This document shows positions 59,061 through 64,000 of a stretch of 64,000 nt of DNA, piece by piece. The notes under the pieces were generated by a model that was not told the DNA's origin, did not search any database, and was given only the letters and a program-made list of their open reading frames with translations. Within the stretch, counting starts at the first letter, position 1. Every line of letters begins with the position of its first letter. The DNA is from Struthio camelus (taxonomy: Eukaryota; Chordata; Aves; Struthioniformes; Struthionidae): contig NC_090952.1 in the NCBI RefSeq assembly GCF_040807025.1, forward strand, positions 26,657,068 to 26,721,067. Direction: 5' to 3'. The translations under genes and the position numbers were made by a program.

Positions 59061-62000
59061 CATAATGCTGATAAGAGGACGCTGCCAACGGTGCTGCAGT
59101 GTTACAAACTACCTCCCGGAGAGGGGGCGATCTCCGCAGAGCCGTTCAGTGGCAGATCTCAGCACAAAATCAGAGCCCGTGACCAGGCTGTAGGACAGCT
59201 ACTCCCTTCGACACTTTGGGAGACCGCTGTAACAGCGGAAGCTGGTTTGCTGACTGATCTACGCTTTGCCCAGTAAATCCTACTGCTTTTGCTCTTCCCA
59301 GAAAACCTCACAAAGATTTTCCGTCCTCTGAAAGGCCAGTCCTAAGTATGCAGAGTAGCAGGAGTAACAGTCTTCCCAAAGGGGCTAAATTTCCTACTAA
59401 AGTTACTCCATTATCTGATGGGAGCAGCAGGGGATATCAAAGCAGGAGCTCAAGGGTTAACAATCAAACGTCCTTCCTTAGCGTATGTAATGCTGTGCAC
59501 AAAATCTGCGCTAGTTTGATGTTATTCTTTTGAAGTTTAATTATACCAAATGTTCTACAGGAACACACCACGTTCTTTCCTATCCATTTTGAATTGTAAG
59601 TACCAATCAGCATGTAAATGATCAAATTAAATCTTCTAAGTTGTTTGCAAGAGCCGGAACACCTTTCTGTGAAAGAAGGACTAAGCAGCAGAAGCGTTTG
59701 GAACGTTACTTCAGTTCTCGGTGGGCTCTTCAAGGACTGGCACTTCAACAAAGAAATCAGAGTGGAATAAAGCCTGCAGCAGTCCTGAGTTCTTGCGCTG
59801 TCATGGAAAACTACTATCTAAATTAAAGAAAGATAACTTATTTATTTTAAAAAGGTCCTTCTCTGTGATATGCTCTTAGCATACAGATTAGAGGCCACGG
59901 TCTGCATTTGGACAGTACTCAAGCCAGCAAAAGCTAAGACTCAGCGAAGTCGGTGAGATTTAGGGATGCATACCGCTCAGCAGTTACTGCCTGTTGAACT
60001 TTTTGACTTTGGGAGCAAAATACCTGCAGCTTAGTTGTGATTCCGCTAGAGTAACAGTTGTACAGAATGGGAGGAATCACGAAGGACCACCGCGTCCATT
60101 TCTAATGCACCGTTTCAGGGCCGTTTGTCTTCCCACGGGGAATTTTTTGCCTAACTTCTTTCATTGATTTCCAAAGAAGTCAGCAGAAGACATCCTTCAC
60201 CATCCATAGACATTGTATATGTGTCTCAGTGCAAAGTCAAAGCAAAGTATTTACCCTATTTCTCTTTTAATTCAGAACATGAACCACCATGGAATTATGC
60301 CAGTAGTAAATCTGGGCTTAGAGTACTTCTCTCAGGAATCTGATATGCAACCCTTCCTTCTATTTTATTTTCTTCAAGTCTGCCCAGAACTGTAGCTCCT
60401 TTTAAAAACAAAAAATCCACCTCCAAAATAAATAAAAAAGCTCAACAATAATGCTTCTGTCCTTTCAAAAGATTTGGGGGAAAAAAAACAGGACAGTTTC
60501 AAATGTTTACAGTATATCTGGACTGGTGACAATGGGCGTACCAAGTTCCATCCTTTTATGAAATCTCCCAGAAAAGAAAACTGGGAAAAACAGATCTTTA
60601 AATCGACAAACCAAGGCTCCGTTAATAACATTTGCTCAGTAAATAACTTTCCTAGTATGGATGGAAGCCTGTGTTCACAAAGAACAGACCAGTGCTATGC
60701 ACAAGGCAGTTCATTTGTTTGCCAGGAATTGGACTTTTTTTTTTTTTCAGGCCACACTCAGTATTTCCTAGTCATTGCAATGTAATTTAGGACTAAGAAA
60801 CCTTTTTTTTTTTTTTTTTAAGGTAACAGGTTGGTCTTTAAAGAGAAATACCACCAGCGACAAACAGCTCTCTTTCCAGTGTTGGTTATATCTGCTAGCA
60901 TGATATCTCTCATTAGGAAAAATGAAATATGCATTGTGTCTCTTTGCTGTTACAAGCTTTTCCCGCTCTCACTTACCTCTTTCCTGGAGCTGACTGTGTC
61001 GCTTTCACTAATTTCCATCCGCAGGCTCGTGTGCCGGAAGATCAGGATCTCTTTGGCCTGCTCTGCGGGCTCAGTCTCTCCGGGAAGGGTGTGCCTGTTG
61101 TATGCTGGCACCTGCTCACATCAAGCCAAAGAGACTGCTGTTAAATTTAGGAGGTGTGTAAGCAGCAATGCAAGGGGGGGCAAGGACTGGAGGCACCCTT
61201 TAGTCAGAGGAGGAAAGGGATTGCGGTTTCCCACTAAGAAGAAACCCTGCCAGGATGGACTCAGCACGCTGGGCTGCCACTGTCACTCCTGCCCGCTGGG
61301 ACGGACCAAGCCATGCTCCCCTCCTGGGACTGCCTCCTCTATACCCCGTACGGAGGTACAGAGGATACCCCGTAGTGATACTCCTGATAGGGAGCCAGGA
61401 CATCCTTCCTTCTGTAGCAGCAGAAAGATTCTGCTTCATGATTGCCTGCACCTTCCAAGGCCCTTCAGTTCCTTGTAACTACCATGCCTGGTTATGGGAA
61501 GGAACTGATTTACCTAAGGGTTGGAAGTGAAACTGGAACGAAAAGCCAAAGAGGACAGATGGGACTCCAGAGGCAGGGGCATGCCCTGAACAGCAGCATG
61601 TTCCCTGCTTCTTTGTGCAAAAAATAGCCAAGTGACCTCTGAATGACAGGCCTGAGACGCATCTCTTTTAGGCCAGGTGAAACACCAGCCTTAGTGCTTC
61701 AGCTGCTTCAGTCCCTCTGCCAAGCCCTCCAGTATTCCGTATTAGCCCCACCTTAATATAGAAATCATGTATTAGCATCCACAGGAGTAAGAAATCTTGC
61801 TTCAAAAGCTATAAAACCAACCAAGTGTGTAAAATCTCCCACTAACATCAATGGGAGTTGGGATGATGCCATTGCTAGATGGGGTTAGTCCGGATCTAGG
61901 CAAGAGTAAGTGCGAATAGAAGGAAGACCTTCATCTTTTCACCATTCACCACTTCATTAATTTTCCTTATCTGGTCACTTCTCTCAGCTCAAGGAAACGA

Positions 62001-64000
62001 CAGAGGCGGGTATTCAATCCCTCTGTCAAGATGCCTGTATGACTCAGTCACAGGCACATCCCCAAGGGTTCGCTATTTCGTGCACAGCCCATAAAACAAA
62101 AATTTAAGTCAATTCTAAGGATAAGGCTCCATGTTATCACCATGCAAACAGCAATTACAAAGCACAGTCAACAGTGCTATGTAAAACCTTAAGCAGCAAG
62201 ATTATTAGTATGTAAAAAGCAAGTGTTTTTATGCACTCCCAGATTTCATGGCAGAAACTGCTCAGTGGCTTTAAATCTCTGTAGATTAACTGTCACTAGT
62301 AGCCACTGGCTTTGTTCTCCTCTATAGGAAAAACACAAAGCAAGTACTACCCCATCCCAGCTCCCTCTGTGCCACCTTTCTATAGCTCTCCATTTCAGGG
62401 ACACATATATCCCTCATCTCCACGCCAGGTTCCCCCACGGTCTTCTCTCTCCCTAGGCTCTGGGCATCTCCTCAGTCTTCCCTCCTTTTATCCATAATTC
62501 CCCTTCTTTACTTATGTTTCTTCATTCTCTTACTTCGAGACATTCGTTCTGAGTACACCTGCACCACAAGCCCCCTTTTCCCTTTTGTCAACGCTCTGCA
62601 GTATATGGGTGCAGCATGCAGACCTGTGATGGAAGAGCGATATTGCACTGGGAGGCTTTAATGGCTGTCACCAGCCAAGTCTTCGGCCTGAAGGTAACCA
62701 GAAGCTCTGAAACTGCTGGATCTGCTAATTTGATGCTGGAATATCCCTGTGTTCCTCATTTCTTATTTCTGATTCTGAGAACTGATGCCTAAAACACTTC
62801 AAGAAATTACAGGCTGACCTGGTGAACCTTTCAAAAGCTGTCATATTACAAAGAGAAATGTGTCAATGACTTGGAAGCTGGCTCCTGCTTCACACAGCCA
62901 ACTAGCCTCTATTCACACAGAGACCTCCCTAGTAACTAGGTAAATATTCACATTTTCTCAGGCTGCTGAGGCAACTTTTGTTACTGGACATCTAAAAAAA
63001 TAGGTTCAGGAAAAAATGTACCGTTCTCCTTATTCGGTACAGGTTCCTTGCCAATATTTCCTGTATGTTTTGGAGTACCTCCGGATTCAGGGTATCCTCT
63101 GATTTTTTGTCTGTTACGACAGTCCTGTGGCTGTTGCTGCAAAGGAAAACAGAGTGCCTCAGTTCAGAAGCTATCTAGCGGCACAGCAGGAGCATCCCCA
63201 AAGCCCAGGGTGGTGTCAAGAGCCAGAGAGTCACACCAGCTCTTTCAGAGACCACCATCAGCAGAACAAGCTGACATAACTGTCAGCTACGTCTTTCAGA
63301 CAGAGCTCGTTGCAGACGGGGCATTTGGTATTCACATCAGAGTTGTGCCATCTGTATGCTCCCCGGAGGAAGTGGATAAAAGAGGTGTCGGGAGCCACGG
63401 TAGGGCAAAAACATTTGAGAGATAAGATGGCTGTTCCGACGTGCTAACGTTTGACTCTGCTATCTCAACCCATGCTCATTCGCTGCGCTGTTTCTTTCAG
63501 TAAACGTAAAGGTGCAAAGCCATCAAAAAGTAGTGCAAGTGCCGCTTGCTCAAAGCACCATTTCAGTGTAGCTCTTTGGGAGATACAGGTGCACCTACAG
63601 GCACAAGAACAGAAACTGTGTTTATCAATGCCAGGAGAATGCTTGTCCACCTGCTCATCTTTAAATAGTGTTTACTTTGCGCCTGCCCAGGCTGTTTTTC
63701 CTTCCTATGGTATAGCCAGGCAGGGAAGAGCAGATGAGGCAGAGAAGTGTGCAAGATCTTTTTGGAACAGTTCTCCCCAGCGTGGGAGGGAGGGAGAGGA
63801 AGGAAACAACTGCAAACTCCTGGTGCAAGACCATCCTTAGGAGCCACTGAGAGTCTTTGCAGTCCTACCCCAATGACTCTGGAGGCTCAGAGGTGGGAAA
63901 TACACAGAGTCGATAAAAGTTGCTGTCCTGGCCTTTTATCACCCGATAGAAACTGCACGCAAGGCCTGGGGTTACAGAAATGTAGTTCAGTTGCAGCTAA

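Larger units (their letters stand above)
53791..64000. other. Gene-free stretch at the right end of the window
   Basis: Contains the CpG-rich block and the SINE-like remnant listed separately, and several pure poly-A runs (53898, 54631, 55506, 58021) without an attached recognisable retrocopy. The longest open frame (60831-61478, plus strand, 215 codons) starts just after a poly-T run, shows no domain and has no supporting splice structure. No gene is called. Confidence 0.6.

Noticed and set aside
60831-61478. 215-codon plus-strand open frame
   Set aside because: No recognisable domain, erratic composition, begins right after a poly-T run. One or two frames of this length are expected by chance in 128,000 codon positions of AT/GC-mixed DNA.
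61841-61865. CCCACTAACATCAATGGGAG-like sequence resembling a common sauropsid DNA-transposon segment
   Set aside because: Only about 20 bp match from memory; too short to call an element without a search.

Overview
The window reads as vertebrate nuclear DNA, most probably from a bird. It holds one split gene with consensus splice sites, long non-coding stretches, little repeat content, and interspersed repeats dominated by old CR1 LINE fragments of the sauropsid type (43519-43705, 53485-53790, 32230-32610). I see no bacterial operons, phage, CRISPR or organellar features. The species cannot be named from the sequence.

Only one protein-coding gene can be supported. It lies on the minus strand in five coding exons: 40939-40787, 38364-38247, 35888-35790, 33610-33473 and 24193-23964. 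Joined, they give an uninterrupted 245-residue four-pass membrane protein with intron phases 0, 1, 1, 1 and canonical GT/AG borders throughout. The protein belongs to the TMEM182 branch of the claudin-like superfamily. It keeps the hallmark blocks (DYWLLATE, FHHEGFFWRCWF, SYDS..VYRGFW, FYK.GGG..AAG, YGWSF) but differs from TMEM182 as I recall it across much of the rest, including a longer first extracellular loop. I read it as a TMEM182 paralogue, not the direct orthologue. The DNA just upstream carries an A/T-rich MEF2/SRF-like site and a CAGCTG E-box of the myogenic type, which fits expression in muscle.

Layout: 1-13380 is non-coding DNA with a hexanucleotide array and a few inverted repeats. 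13385-16640 is a cluster of CpG-dense blocks around AT-rich, homeodomain-site-rich DNA, with no recognisable exon. 16640-23963 is non-coding and includes the probable 3' UTR and poly(A) signals of the gene. 23964-40939 is the gene; introns 2 and 3 hold enhancer-like AT-rich blocks and intron 4 (9.3 kb) holds a worn CR1 reverse-transcriptase fragment. 40940-41135 is the putative promoter. 41136-64000 is gene-free, with two antisense CR1 remnants, two possible MIR-type SINE remnants, a small MITE remnant, and a second CpG-rich block (55670-56110) that contains two T-box-like half-sites exactly 21 bp apart.

Many open frames of 60-215 codons occur, but none shows a recognisable domain or a convincing gene structure. 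I treat them as chance. Claims of conservation are hypotheses from composition alone, because no alignment could be run.
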